A stretch of DNA of 64,000 bases from Akkermansia sp. GTDB lineage: Bacteria; Verrucomicrobiota; Verrucomicrobiia; Verrucomicrobiales; Akkermansiaceae. Each line of letters begins with the position of its first letter. The stretch's first letter is position 1. The position numbers and the translations under genes were made by a program. This document shows, in pieces, positions 15,964 to 25,000 of the stretch. The DNA lies in assembly GCA_030535875.1 (NCBI GenBank), contig JAUNRC010000002.1, positions 1 through 64,000 on the forward strand, read 5' to 3'. The notes beneath the pieces were generated by a model. It made no database searches and had not been told where the DNA came from. It saw nothing but the letters and a program-made list of their open reading frames with translations.

Positions 15964-17415
15964 ATGGATATTTCGCTGTTTTCGGATGAGCTGGTGAAGA
16001 TTGGTTTGGGGCTTGTGGTCGTGGTGTTGTTTTATGTGTGGAAGTACATTGGGGTGAATCGCCGTATTATGAAGGCTATCGATGCGGGAGATGCTGCTCA
16101 GATGCGGACGTTGCTCAATAAGAATAGGGACTTTGTGAATGAAGATAAGGATGAGTTACTCAGCAGCTATTTGACTTATGCCATTATAGGCGGACAGATG
16201 GAGTGTGTGAAGGCTCTGCTGGAGCTCGGAGATGGTGCTCAGTTGCAGAAAAAAGGAGTGGAGTCCGAGGAGGCATCTGTGCTGAATTTTTGTGTGGAGC
16301 ATGCTTCGGCTGAGATGTTGCGCCTCTTGTTGGCCGCAGGGATGAAAGCTGAAGTGGAGCCTGAGTCGCCATGGATGGCCTGTTGTCTGCATGGGAAAGT
16401 GGAACATGCGCGGGTGCTGGCAGCAGCCGGAGAGGATGGTGTGACGGATGAGCAGCGTGCGGCTGCTCCTGGGCAAACGCCGTTACATGCCGTGGCTTAC
16501 GGCTGGTTTTACAATCCTGAGGAGTCCGCCGCCATGGTGCGTTATTTGTTGCAGGAGTACGGCGCGGATGTGAATGTCTGCACCATAGCCGGTCATACGG
16601 CGCTGGACTTAGCGTACGACGAGACTCATGTCGGGTATGAAAGAAATGATGAGCTTCGCCGCTTGTTGACGGAGGCCGGCGGTAAGCGTGGCCGGAGTTT
16701 GAGGGTGCCGAAGCCGGTCTATGTGGGGCGTGTGTTCGTGACCGGAAGTTTGCAGGCGCTGACGATTGAAGAGAGTTTGCAGGTCAAGGGCGTGAGCCTG
16801 TTGCGACATCAGGAAGCGTGGTCTGCCGATGAGCTGGAGGCTGCCTTGTCGAAGTACCCGTTGAAGGACTCTGCCAAGCAGCAACTGCTTACACATTCCG
16901 CTTATGTTGAGGTGAGGGCAGAGGGGGCAGACGGAGAGGACCCCGTGGCAGTAGCGGAACGGGCTCTGAGCGTTTTGCGGATATTGGAGACTATGCCCGG
17001 CGTGGTCGGCGTGCAGTTTCAATCATTTATTTCATCGAATTTTAAGGGAGAAGGCGAGGAGCTTTGTCCTTATAACCTGATAGGTGTGGCTCTGGGACGT
17101 ACGGATGATGATGATTACCTGCTGGCAACTCGCGGAATGATGGATTACGGACTTCCTGAGGTGGAGATTGAGGTGCCGGCTGATTTATACGAGGGTAAGA
17201 AGGTTTCGCCCTTTGAGGCTTTGGGCGATGTATTGATACAGATTATGAAAGGTTGTTCCGCGATTGAGCCGGGGCACACGATGACTTTGTGCGGAAAATA
17301 TTTTTCTTATGCGGAGTGGGAGCGCTTGCTTTGTACCGGGGAGGAGGGATTGCGAGTTGTTATGACAGAGGATGGTGCACCGGAGCAATTTCTTAAACCG
17401 ATGGAGAAATTGTGA
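15964..17415 (+). CDS. Membrane-anchored ankyrin protein with DUF4261-like C-terminus
   Basis: The 483-residue protein has one N-terminal transmembrane helix (about residues 10-29). Ankyrin repeats follow in the region about 35-230, including TPLHAVAYGW and a consensus-like GADVNVCTIAGHTALDLAYD. The C-terminal 220 residues resemble DUF4261. There the pattern of paired hydrophobic strands, an ETMPGVVGVQF segment and YGLPEVEIEVP recur, and no catalytic residues are known. The fusion suggests a protein-binding scaffold facing one side of the membrane. Topology is uncertain. A second ankyrin gene follows 46 bases downstream with its own promoter. Confidence 0.65.
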   Translation: MDISLFSDELVKIGLGLVVVVLFYVWKYIGVNRRIMKAIDAGDAAQMRTLLNKNRDFVNEDKDELLSSYLTYAIIGGQMECVKALLELGDGAQLQKKGVESEEASVLNFCVEHASAEMLRLLLAAGMKAEVEPESPWMACCLHGKVEHARVLAAAGEDGVTDEQRAAAPGQTPLHAVAYGWFYNPEESAAMVRYLLQEYGADVNVCTIAGHTALDLAYDETHVGYERNDELRRLLTEAGGKRGRSLRVPKPVYVGRVFVTGSLQALTIEESLQVKGVSLLRHQEAWSADELEAALSKYPLKDSAKQQLLTHSAYVEVRAEGADGEDPVAVAERALSVLRILETMPGVVGVQFQSFISSNFKGEGEELCPYNLIGVALGRTDDDDYLLATRGMMDYGLPEVEIEVPADLYEGKKVSPFEALGDVLIQIMKGCSAIEPGHTMTLCGKYFSYAEWERLLCTGEEGLRVVMTEDGAPEQFLKPMEKL

Positions 17416-17422
17416 TTTTTGC

Positions 17423-17451
17423 TCGACAGAGGGTGTGGGCTCTGCTATATA
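17423..17451 (+). promoter_or_regulatory. Promoter of the second ankyrin gene
   Basis: TCGACA (17423-17428), a 17-base spacer and TATATA (17446-17451) precede ATG 17462 by ten bases. This promoter excludes upstream in-frame starts near 17372, which overlap the previous gene. Confidence 0.55.
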
Positions 17452-17461
17452 TGAGAGCAGG

Positions 17462-18253
17462 ATGAAGGACTATTGTAACCCTCTGTTATTGTTGATTATT
17501 GTTGTGTTGCTGGCGTGTCGGGTGAGCGGCGTGGGTGAGGCCGATTCTTTGGACATGTGGGTACTGGTGTTGTGTACGACTGCATTTGTGGTCAATGCCG
17601 CACTGTCGGTGGCTCGGTCGGTCACTCAGCGGAAATCCGTCATGAATGTGGTGTGGAGCGTGGTGTACCTCATGGTGGGGAGCTGTGCTTGGGTGATGAG
17701 CGGGCAGCAGAGCCCGGAGGACGATGTCGAGTATGCCGCATTGCTCCAATGGGAAGAGGTGTACCGTAATGGGGGCAATCCTTTTGCGGCCGACGAAAAC
17801 GGTGATTGCCTGTTGAGTGTGGCGGCTTCGCTGGGGAAAACTCCTTTAGTAAAGGAACTGTTGGCTACGGGTAAGGCTCCGACGGAGAGCTTGGGAGAGG
17901 CGGCTCGCCGTGCGGCCGAGAATGGTCGATGTGCCGTGTTGGAAGTGATATTGCCGACAGGTCTGGATGTTAATCGCCCGGTGGGAAGTACGACTTTGCT
18001 GTGTGCAGCCGCTCAAAACGGACGCAAGGAGGCTTGTGAGCTGTTGCTGCTGCATGGGGCGGATGTGAATATGACGGACGAGGATGGGACGACTCCGCTC
18101 ATTCATGCTGTCATTGCCGATGCTGCGCCTGTGGTGGCGCTGTTGGTGCGCTCCGGTGCGGATGTGGCCCGGACGGATGCCGACGGCCGTTCTGCCGCCA
18201 GTTATAGTCGCAGCGCTGAGGTGGATGCCGCTCTTATTCCTCCGGCTCCGTAA
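17462..18253 (+). CDS. Ankyrin-repeat membrane protein
   Basis: The 263-residue product begins with three hydrophobic segments in the first 85 residues (signal-like LLLLIIVVLLACR, then two more) and continues with four or so ankyrin repeats. The last repeats are near consensus (GADVNMTDEDGTTPLIHAV, then GADVARTDADGRSAASY). It is presumably anchored in the inner membrane with a soluble ankyrin domain. Partners are unknown. The start follows a promoter whose -10 ends ten bases upstream. It converges on the lipoprotein gene at 18264 with a ten-base gap that holds part of a six-base-pair hairpin. Confidence 0.65.
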   Translation: MKDYCNPLLLLIIVVLLACRVSGVGEADSLDMWVLVLCTTAFVVNAALSVARSVTQRKSVMNVVWSVVYLMVGSCAWVMSGQQSPEDDVEYAALLQWEEVYRNGGNPFAADENGDCLLSVAASLGKTPLVKELLATGKAPTESLGEAARRAAENGRCAVLEVILPTGLDVNRPVGSTTLLCAAAQNGRKEACELLLLHGADVNMTDEDGTTPLIHAVIADAAPVVALLVRSGADVARTDADGRSAASYSRSAEVDAALIPPAP

Positions 18254-18263
18254 GAGCCGAGGC

Positions 18264-19055
18264 TTATTGGTAGGTTGCGCAGCGGTTGAGCCAGCCGGCG
18301 AGCCAGCGTTGTTCACCGCGGGCAGCGGGAGAGTTTGCCACGCGGCGGCGCATGACGGTAGCTGCAGCACGGGAGAACTCTGCCGTCGCTGCTCGTCCTG
18401 TCGGCTCACCATTCATTTCTTCCAGTACTTGTAACAGTCCCCAACCTTGCCCGTTGTAGCGCTCCGTTGATTTCAGACCCTCACCTTTGAAGTTCACGTA
18501 ATCAACCAGACAGTACAGCCCCTGTGTGGTGGCAGCCAGAGCATTGTAGCGCGCCTGAACGGCTTGCGGGTCGTTCGCTGCTCTCATCATGCGGGGCAGG
18601 GCTGCGCGGGAGCGCAGGATGATGAACTTTGTTTGCAGGCTGACGTGGCCGGCCAGCCACTTACGCATGGCATCGGCCTTCCCGCTGCGGTCGGCTGTAA
18701 AGGCCGCTTTGTTTGCCCAAGGTGCGGGACCCTTGAAATAAGCCGGTACAGTTACGCCTTGTGATTGTGCGTAGCGCACGAACTTGGGAAAACTCTCGTC
18801 AAAGGGAGCTGTGCAGCCCGCCGGGTACCAGATGAAGTGGCCTATGCCCAGAGAGGGGAAATCTTCGCCCTTATTCCAACTGACCAGCCCCTGCACGCTG
18901 CCGGCACACTCGTTCTGCCAGATTTTTTTGCCCAGTCCCTGCAGGTCTATATGGTTGAAGTTTGTTGCATGCATGCGGGGGTGGCGCGGGGTGGGTTGGG
19001 CCGCGCAGGCTGTCAGCAACAGAAGCGGTATAATCAGTAAAATCAGGCGTTTCAT
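18264..19055 (-). CDS. Conserved lipoprotein of unknown function
   Basis: The 263-residue protein has a lipoprotein signal (MKRLILLIIPLLLLTAC, lipobox LTAC). The mature part carries segments I associate with a conserved but uncharacterised bacterial family: KIWQNECAGSVQGLVSWN, LGIGHFIWYP, DYVNFKGEGL and ERYNGQGWGLLQVLEEM. The conserved Glu, Trp and Asn residues hint at carbohydrate or peptidoglycan binding, but I cannot name an activity. The start at 19055 is fixed by a promoter whose -10 ends seven bases upstream. The longer frame would start inside the promoter. Confidence 0.7.
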   Translation of the reverse strand: MKRLILLIIPLLLLTACAAQPTPRHPRMHATNFNHIDLQGLGKKIWQNECAGSVQGLVSWNKGEDFPSLGIGHFIWYPAGCTAPFDESFPKFVRYAQSQGVTVPAYFKGPAPWANKAAFTADRSGKADAMRKWLAGHVSLQTKFIILRSRAALPRMMRAANDPQAVQARYNALAATTQGLYCLVDYVNFKGEGLKSTERYNGQGWGLLQVLEEMNGEPTGRAATAEFSRAAATVMRRRVANSPAARGEQRWLAGWLNRCATYQ

Positions 19056-19062
19056 GTCCGTG

Positions 19063-19091
19063 ATTTTACCTTGCATGCTCAGCCCTGTAAA
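19063..19091 (-). promoter_or_regulatory. Promoter of the conserved lipoprotein gene
   Basis: On the minus strand TTTACA (19086-19091), a 17-base spacer and TAAAAT (19063-19068) end seven bases before the ATG at 19055. Confidence 0.65.
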
Positions 19092-19143
19092 GGTGGAATT
19101 ATGTTCGCTTATCATAAAAAACCAAAAAAAACTGACTTTGTTC

Positions 19144-19172
19144 TTGACAATGGGGGGATGATGTGATAACTT
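19144..19172 (+). promoter_or_regulatory. rpsP promoter with GC-rich discriminator
   Basis: TTGACA (19144-19149), a 17-base spacer and TAACTT (19167-19172) are followed by GGCGTCCCGCC. The resulting leader is about 75 bases, unlike the leaderless genes nearby. A GC-rich discriminator is typical of growth-rate or ppGpp-controlled promoters in other bacteria. Confidence 0.6.
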
Positions 19173-19252
19173 GGCGTCCCGCCTTGCCGCCGTGAATCAG
19201 GTAAGTCAGTCATGCCGCGGCTCGGGGAACAACCAATCTCATTCATTTTACT

Positions 19253-19498
19253 ATGGTAGCAATCCGTCTCAACCGTCAGGGGTCCAAGGACCGTCCTTAC
19301 TACAAAATCGTTGTCGTTGACAGCCGCGCTCGCCGTGATGGCGACTTCATTGAACAGGTGGGTACCTACAACCCCATGGCCGAGGGTGAGAACTACACCC
19401 TGGATCTGGAGAAGGTTGAAAAGTGGATCTCTAATGGCGCCCAGCCTTCCGAGACTGTGGCCTCGATGATCAAGAAGGCTCGTGCCGCCAAGGCCTAA
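19253..19498 (+). CDS. rpsP: Small-subunit ribosomal protein bS16
   Basis: The 81-residue protein has the bS16 signature ([40 protein letters not shown]) and normal length. In many bacteria rpsP is followed by rimM, trmD and rplS. Here it stands alone, ended by a strong terminator 40 bases downstream, with an 80-base stretch between the -10 and the start codon. Autoregulation through that leader is possible but not shown. Confidence 0.97.
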   Translation: MVAIRLNRQGSKDRPYYKIVVVDSRARRDGDFIEQVGTYNPMAEGENYTLDLEKVEKWISNGAQPSETVASMIKKARAAKA

Positions 19499-19538
19499 GC
19501 CGTCCCCACACCAAAGATTTTCCTTGGTTGTTTCTGGT

Positions 19539-19578
19539 AGGGGCTATCGTGTTGCATGCACGGTAGCCCCTCCTTTTT
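19539..19578 (+). terminator. rpsP terminator
   Basis: AGGGGCTATCGTG (19539-19551) pairs with CACGGTAGCCCCT (19559-19571) over 13 pairs including one U-G, with a seven-base loop. A T tract follows at 19574-19578. Confidence 0.85.
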
Positions 19579-19715
19579 GCTTTTCCGGGCAGAGTACGAG
19601 GGTGGAATTGGGTAGGAATGATGCCTGAGGATGTGGAATGAGGGATTTTGTTTGTGTTATTAAAATGTTATTTATTTCAGAAATATAAAAAGTTTGTGTT
19701 ATATAAGAAAAGGTC

Positions 19716-19743
19716 TTGACAAATGAAGCATGCTTCATAAAAT
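19716..19743 (+). promoter_or_regulatory. Promoter with MarR-type palindromic operator in its spacer
   Basis: TTGACA (19716-19721) and TAAAAT (19738-19743) are 16 bases apart. The spacer is filled by the perfect 16-base palindrome ATGAAGCATGCTTCAT (19723-19738). A dimeric repressor bound here would block RNA polymerase directly. The same half-sites recur at 20093-20110 before marR. Confidence 0.75.
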
Positions 19744-19757
19744 ACCTGTCAGACAGT

Positions 19758-20015
19758 ATGCAAAAAGAGAGATATATAACCCGTTACGGGCAGGAAAAAG
19801 GGCAGGGCTACACCTTTCGGGGGTGGCGGCTTTGCATCACACGAGAAGGTGAGCGATTTGTGCGGTACTTTTCGGATTTGAAAGCCGGTGGCGCAGAGAA
19901 AGGGCTGGAACAGGCGGTCCGGATGCGTGATGAAATGATGCGCGAACTTGCGGGGGACGGAGCGGATTACAAGGAGATTTTTAATCGTTATCGACGCTTG
20001 GGAAATGAGTGTTAG
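19758..20015 (+). CDS. Small AP2-like DNA-binding protein
   Basis: The 85-residue product resembles an AP2/integrase-arm DNA-binding domain. It has a three-strand region with GYTFRGWRLCITREGERFVRYFSD, then a helix EKGLEQAVRMRDEMMREL, matching the usual strand-strand-strand-helix layout (G-W on strand 1 and A-x-x-x-R in the helix). No catalytic domain is attached. The ATG at 19758 is used because the upstream TTG lies inside the -35. It is controlled by the palindrome shared with the marR promoter, so it probably belongs to the same regulon. It may be an accessory regulator or a stress-linked small protein. Function is inferred only. Confidence 0.5.
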   Translation: MQKERYITRYGQEKGQGYTFRGWRLCITREGERFVRYFSDLKAGGAEKGLEQAVRMRDEMMRELAGDGADYKEIFNRYRRLGNEC

Positions 20016-20053
20016 GATGAGGCCTGAAGTCACAAAAAGTTTGCTGAAAAGTC

Positions 20054-20110
20054 TTGACTTTCGAGGGTGGGATGATATACTCCTCTGTGTGATATGAAGC
20101 GTGCTTCATA
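20054..20110 (+). promoter_or_regulatory. marR-efflux operon promoter and downstream operator
   Basis: TTGACT (20054-20059) and TATACT (20076-20081) are 16 bases apart. The 18-base inverted repeat TATGAAGCGTGCTTCATA (20093-20110) begins just after the expected +1. It shares both half-sites with the palindrome at 19723-19738. Its position suits a roadblock-type autoregulatory operator for the MarR protein encoded next. Confidence 0.8.
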
Positions 20111-20132
20111 ACGGTTATAACCCTCTGAGAAA

Positions 20133-20555
20133 ATGAATAATAGGCAAGCCATCTCGTTTCTGATGAAGTTGATAGCGGACCGCGTATCGACGCTTTTTTC
20201 CTTGCGCGCGGAAGTGCCTGTCACGGCGGCGCAGGGGCGTCTGCTGATGTACTTGGAGGCGCGGGGCGGCGGTCCTGTATCGCAGAGAGATATTGAGCAG
20301 TACCTGAATGTGTCGCATACGACGGCGAAGGGCTTGTTGCAGCGCTTGGAAGAGAAGGGTTTTGTGCGAACGGCTTTTGATGATAGTGATGGCCGAGTGA
20401 AAAACGCGTACATAACGGAAAGGGCACGTGAAAGCCGCGACGCGCTTTCTCAACATATAGATTCCATCACGGCACAGATGATGGATGGAATGAGCGAGGC
20501 GGAAGAACAACAACTGTTTGACTTGTTGCGCCGAGTGTACAGAAACATTAAATGA
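20133..20555 (+). CDS. MarR-family transcriptional regulator of the efflux operon
   Basis: The 140-residue protein is a winged-helix MarR-type dimer. Residues about 30-100 give the DNA-binding region (PVTAAQGRLLMYLE, VSQRDIEQYLNVSHTTAKGLLQRLEEKGFV, then a wing DDSDGRVKNAYIT with the conserved D-x-R-x-K pattern). Terminal helices for dimerisation flank it. It is the first gene of an operon with the three RND efflux genes, 24 bases before the adaptor gene. It most likely represses its own promoter and that of the AP2-like gene through the shared palindrome, and is released by a small ligand. Confidence 0.9.
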   Translation: MNNRQAISFLMKLIADRVSTLFSLRAEVPVTAAQGRLLMYLEARGGGPVSQRDIEQYLNVSHTTAKGLLQRLEEKGFVRTAFDDSDGRVKNAYITERARESRDALSQHIDSITAQMMDGMSEAEEQQLFDLLRRVYRNIK

Positions 20556-20579
20556 CAATTTTTATACTGATTTAACTTA

Positions 20580-22013
20580 ATGAAAGCGAAACAGATAGTA
20601 ATGATGGCCCTGAGCGGGGTGGTTGTAACCGGACTGACCGGTTGTGGTGATAGTGAGGATGGAAAGCCCGGTTTTTTTGCCCGAGTTTACATTGACTTTT
20701 TAGGGGGCGAGAAGCCGCAGCAAAAGCAGGGCATGCCCCCCTTGAAGGTGAGTGTGATGAAGCTGCAACAGCAGGACGTGCCGGTATACTCCACATGGTT
20801 CGGTCAGTTGCGCGGTACGGAGCAGGCTGACATTAAGCCGGAGGTCAGCGGTAAGATTGTACAGAAGGTTTATATCGATGGTTCTCCCTGCGAAAAAGGA
20901 GAGGTGCTTTTCCGCATTGATGATGTGACCTACAAGGCCGCAGTTGATATGGCTGCTGCCAATCTCGAGGCAGCCAAGGCCGCTGTGCTTCAGGCTGAGG
21001 TGGTCGATGCGCAGGCCGAGCAGGACCTTGCTCGCTTTAGCGAACTGGTGAAGAGCGGCTCTGTCTCCGACAAGACCTTCCGCGATGCCGAGCATGCCAA
21101 GAAGCGTGCCGTCGCTGCACTGGCTGCCGCCCATGCTCAGGTGAAGCAGGCTCAGGCTGCACTGGCGAACGCTCAGGTTAATTTGGATCGCTGCACCATC
21201 CGTGCTCCCTTCGACGGCTATGCTTCGGCCTCGACTGTCAGCGTAGGTGACCATGTGGCGCCGGGTGCCATCACGCTTACTCGCATGAGTGCGATTGACC
21301 CCATTCGTGTGGACTTTGTGGTGACCGGCAAGCATGTGTTGGATATCGTCACTCAGACGAACTTCCGTGCCGGGGAGAACATGGATGCTCCTTTCACGGA
21401 GTTTGACGTTATTCTTGAAGATGGCTCTCTCTATGGTGAGAAGGGCGTTGTAAAGACCATGGACAGTGAGGTGAACACCTCTACCGGCACCGTGAACTTC
21501 ATCGGTGAAATTCCTAACAACGAGTTGCGACTGCGCTCCGGTGCCTCCGTTCAGGTACGTGCTAAGGTCAGTGAGGTGAAAGATGCTTTCCTTGTTCCCA
21601 AGGGCGCAATTCTTTCGACCATGAACCACCGTTTCATTTATGTGGTGGGCCCGGACAACCAGCCTTATGGCATAGATGTTATCCTAGGGCGTGAGATTGA
21701 GCTTGAAATGCCCAGCGGTGACGGCACAGCCGTCATGCCCATGCAGGTGGTAACGGCTCGTCCGATTGCCGGTGAGAACGATGAAATGCTCGACTTGCCC
21801 GCTATCCTGAAGAACATCGGATATGATAATCCTTTGGAGGCTCCCGTCATTGTAGAGGGTGGTCAGATGGCTCAGATTTATGCCAATATCAATATCGGCA
21901 TGAAGAAGGCCGGTGCCCCTGCCGGGTTCGCCGTGATTGCTCCCAATCCGGCTCCGTATGATTACCGAAAACCCCTTTCCACCACTCCCTCGGTAACAGC
22001 TAAGTCCGAGTAA
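20580..22013 (+). CDS. RND efflux periplasmic adaptor lipoprotein (AcrA/MexA-type)
   Basis: The 477-residue membrane fusion protein has a lipoprotein signal (GLTGC, cleavage before Cys22), a biotinyl-lipoyl-like domain (GTEQADIKPEVSGKIVQKVY, later RAPFDGYASA), a long alpha-hairpin rich in Ala and Gln (about 115-205) and beta-barrel domains (PIRVDFVV, LRLRSGASVQVRAKV). It bridges the inner-membrane pump and the outer-membrane channel. The C-terminal tail is extended, about 80 residues longer than in E. coli AcrA. It is the second gene of the MarR-controlled operon. Confidence 0.93.
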   Translation: MKAKQIVMMALSGVVVTGLTGCGDSEDGKPGFFARVYIDFLGGEKPQQKQGMPPLKVSVMKLQQQDVPVYSTWFGQLRGTEQADIKPEVSGKIVQKVYIDGSPCEKGEVLFRIDDVTYKAAVDMAAANLEAAKAAVLQAEVVDAQAEQDLARFSELVKSGSVSDKTFRDAEHAKKRAVAALAAAHAQVKQAQAALANAQVNLDRCTIRAPFDGYASASTVSVGDHVAPGAITLTRMSAIDPIRVDFVVTGKHVLDIVTQTNFRAGENMDAPFTEFDVILEDGSLYGEKGVVKTMDSEVNTSTGTVNFIGEIPNNELRLRSGASVQVRAKVSEVKDAFLVPKGAILSTMNHRFIYVVGPDNQPYGIDVILGREIELEMPSGDGTAVMPMQVVTARPIAGENDEMLDLPAILKNIGYDNPLEAPVIVEGGQMAQIYANINIGMKKAGAPAGFAVIAPNPAPYDYRKPLSTTPSVTAKSE

Positions 22014-22050
22014 CCTCTTGTCATTGACTGATATTCAGTAAGGATTACAC

Positions 22051-25000
22051 ATGAGTGCATATTTCATCAAACATCCGGTCATCGCTACGGTTATCGCCGT
22101 GCTGACTACCATGCTGGGTGTGGTCTGTATGGTCAATCTCCCTGTGGAGCAGTACCCTGAGATTACCCCCCGCACCATTAACCTCACAGCCGTCTACCCC
22201 GGTGCCGATGCTCAGGCCGTAGCCGACTCCGTCGGTACTCCCATCGAGCGCCAGATGAACGGCGTGAACCACATGGACTACATGACTTCGGTCTCGTCCA
22301 ATAACGGTGTGTACAACCTGCAGGTGGTGTTCGAACCCGGTTCCGATACCGATTTGGACCAGGTGCTCACCAACATGCGTTACGGTCAGGCCCAGTCTCA
22401 GGTGCCTACGGAGGTGCTTAATTCCGGCATTACCATTCGCCAGCAGCCGGGCTTGCCCCTCATGCTCTATTCGCTGACGTCCCCGGATGGGTCTTACGAT
22501 TCCGTTGACCTTGCGAACTACGCTCAGGTGAAGTTGTTGGACGAAATTAAGCGAGTACCCGGTGTGGGCGAGGTGACTGTCTACGGTGCCGGTCGTTATG
22601 CCATCCGTATATGGCTCAACACGGTGAAGATGTCCCATTTCGGCATTTCTCTTAACGAAGTGCAGGGTGCCATCCGTTTGCAGAACGTGACCAACCCCGG
22701 CGGTAAGGTCGGTGCCGACCCTGTTCCGGCCGGTCAGGAGACTACTGTGACTATTCGTACCGAGGGCCGACTTTCCACGCCTGAGCAGTTTGAGCAGATT
22801 ATTGTGCGCCAGAAAGGCGATGAAGTTGTTTATCTGAAAGATATTGCCACCATCGAGCTTGGTTCCGCGGACTATTCCGTTACCGGTCGTCTCAATCGTA
22901 AGCCTGCTGCCAGTGTGGTGATTTTCCAGTCTCCCGGTTCCAATGCCATCGACACCGTTGACCGCGTGAGCGCCCTGCTGGCAAGTAAAGCCTTGCCTCC
23001 CGGTATCGAGGGTAGCGTATCGCTCGACACGACGACATCGGTGCGTTACTCCATTGAGGAGATTAAGCAGACTTTCATCGAGGCTATCGTGCTGGTGGCT
23101 CTGGTGGTGTTCCTTTTCCTGCAAAGCTGGCGTGCGACGGTTATTCCCTTGATTGCCGTGCCGGTATCGCTTATTTCCACCTTCTGCGTGTTCCCGCTCT
23201 TGGGCTTTACGCTCAACACTATCTCTCTGCTGGGTATGGTGCTGGCTATTGGTCTGGTGGTGGACGATGCCATCGTGGTGGTGGAAGCTGTTCAGCACCA
23301 TATTGAGAAGGGGCTTAATCCGCGCATGGCTGCCTTTGCTGCCATGCAGGAGGTGAGCGGTCCCGTTATTGCCATTGCTTTGGTGCTGGCTGCCGTATTC
23401 CTTCCATCGCTCATGCTGGAGGGTATCACCGGTACGCTCTTTAAGCAGTTCGCCATCACCATTGCTATCTCGATGCTCATATCGGCCTTCAATGCTCTTA
23501 CTCTTTCGCCGGCACTTTGTGCTCTGATGCTTAAGAGCAAGGAGGAGGAGAATACCGAGCCGAAGAACATCCTGCGCCGCATCGTGTTCAAATTGAATCA
23601 TGGTCTGGCCAAGCCCTTCTTCCGCGTGTTCAACAAGTCTTATGATTGCACGGCCGGTGTGTATACACGTATTTGTGGCGGACTTGCCCGCAAGTTGGTC
23701 ATTTCCATGCCCATCCTGCTGTTACTCTGGGCAGCCATTGCCCCGGTGAGCAGCAAGGTACCCGGAGCCTTCCTGCCGGATGAGGACCAGGGCTTCCTGT
23801 TGGCTGCTCTGGTGATGAAGCCAGAGAACTCTCTGCAACGCTCCATGTCGGAGGCTATGAAGTTTGAGAATGCTCTTGCCGGTCCGGCGGATAACCCCGA
23901 CCCCGCTATTAAGAACCTGACTTCCGTGGTCGGCATCAATATCCTTAACATGGTGCAGACCCCCGGTGCTGCTATCGCTTTCGTTCAGCTTAAGGACTGG
24001 AGTGAGCGTGCGGAATCCGCCGAGCAGGTGCAGAAGCGTCTGACCGCTCGCTGCGCTATGGCCGGACTTGACGGTATTTCTATGGTTCTTATCCCGCCGG
24101 CCATTCCCGGTGTAGGTACGGCTAACGGTGTGACAATGGTTATCACGGACCTTGAAGGTCAGGGCGTAGATTTCCTTTACGGTCAGGTTAAGAAGTTTAA
24201 TGAACTGGCGGCTGCCCGTCCTGAAGTGGCGATGTGCCGTGATATGATGATGGCGGACGTGCCCCAGAAGTACCTCACGCTGGATCGTGCCAAGTGCCAG
24301 AAGTATGGTGTGAGCATAGGCGATGCCTACGGCGTGCTGGCTTCTTACTATGGCTCGTCCTTCGTGAACTTCTTCAATGCCTTCGGCCAGCAGTGGCAGG
24401 TGTTCATGCAGGCTCGCGGTGCTGACCGCAAGAACCTCGACCAGATGAACGGCTTCTTTGTTATCAATAAGAAGGGAGAGCGCGTGCCGCTCGACTCCAT
24501 TGTGAGCATCAGCGATATCGCCGATACGGAGTTCGTGATGCACCACAACGGCTACAATGCCGCTAAACTGAATGTCATGCCCAAGCCCGGTTACTCCACT
24601 CAGCAGTTGATGGAGGCTCTGGAAGAGGTGTTCGAGCAGAATATGGACAAGACGAAAGTCGGTATGGACTATCAGGATATGTCCTTCCAGGAGAATAAGG
24701 TGCGCAATAGTACCGGCCTGGGAACAATCTTCCTGATGTCAGGTTTCTTTGCCTTCCTCATTCTCGTGGCTCTTTATGAGAAGTGGACCTTGCCCATATC
24801 GGTGTTCATGACCGTGCCTATCGCCGTGCTCGGTGCCTACGTCGGACTTTATGTCTGGAACCTTGACCTGACCTTGTATGCTCAGGTGGGTCTGATTATG
24901 CTCGTAGGTCTGGCGGCCAAGAATGCCATTCTCATCGTTGAGTTTGCCAATCTGGAAATGGAACGAGGGAAGGGATTGATGGAGGCTACGCTGACGGCTG

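Noticed and set aside
18243-18259. Six-base-pair hairpin at the convergent end of the second ankyrin gene
   Set aside because: The stem is short, overlaps the stop codon and has no T run, so it is not called a terminator.
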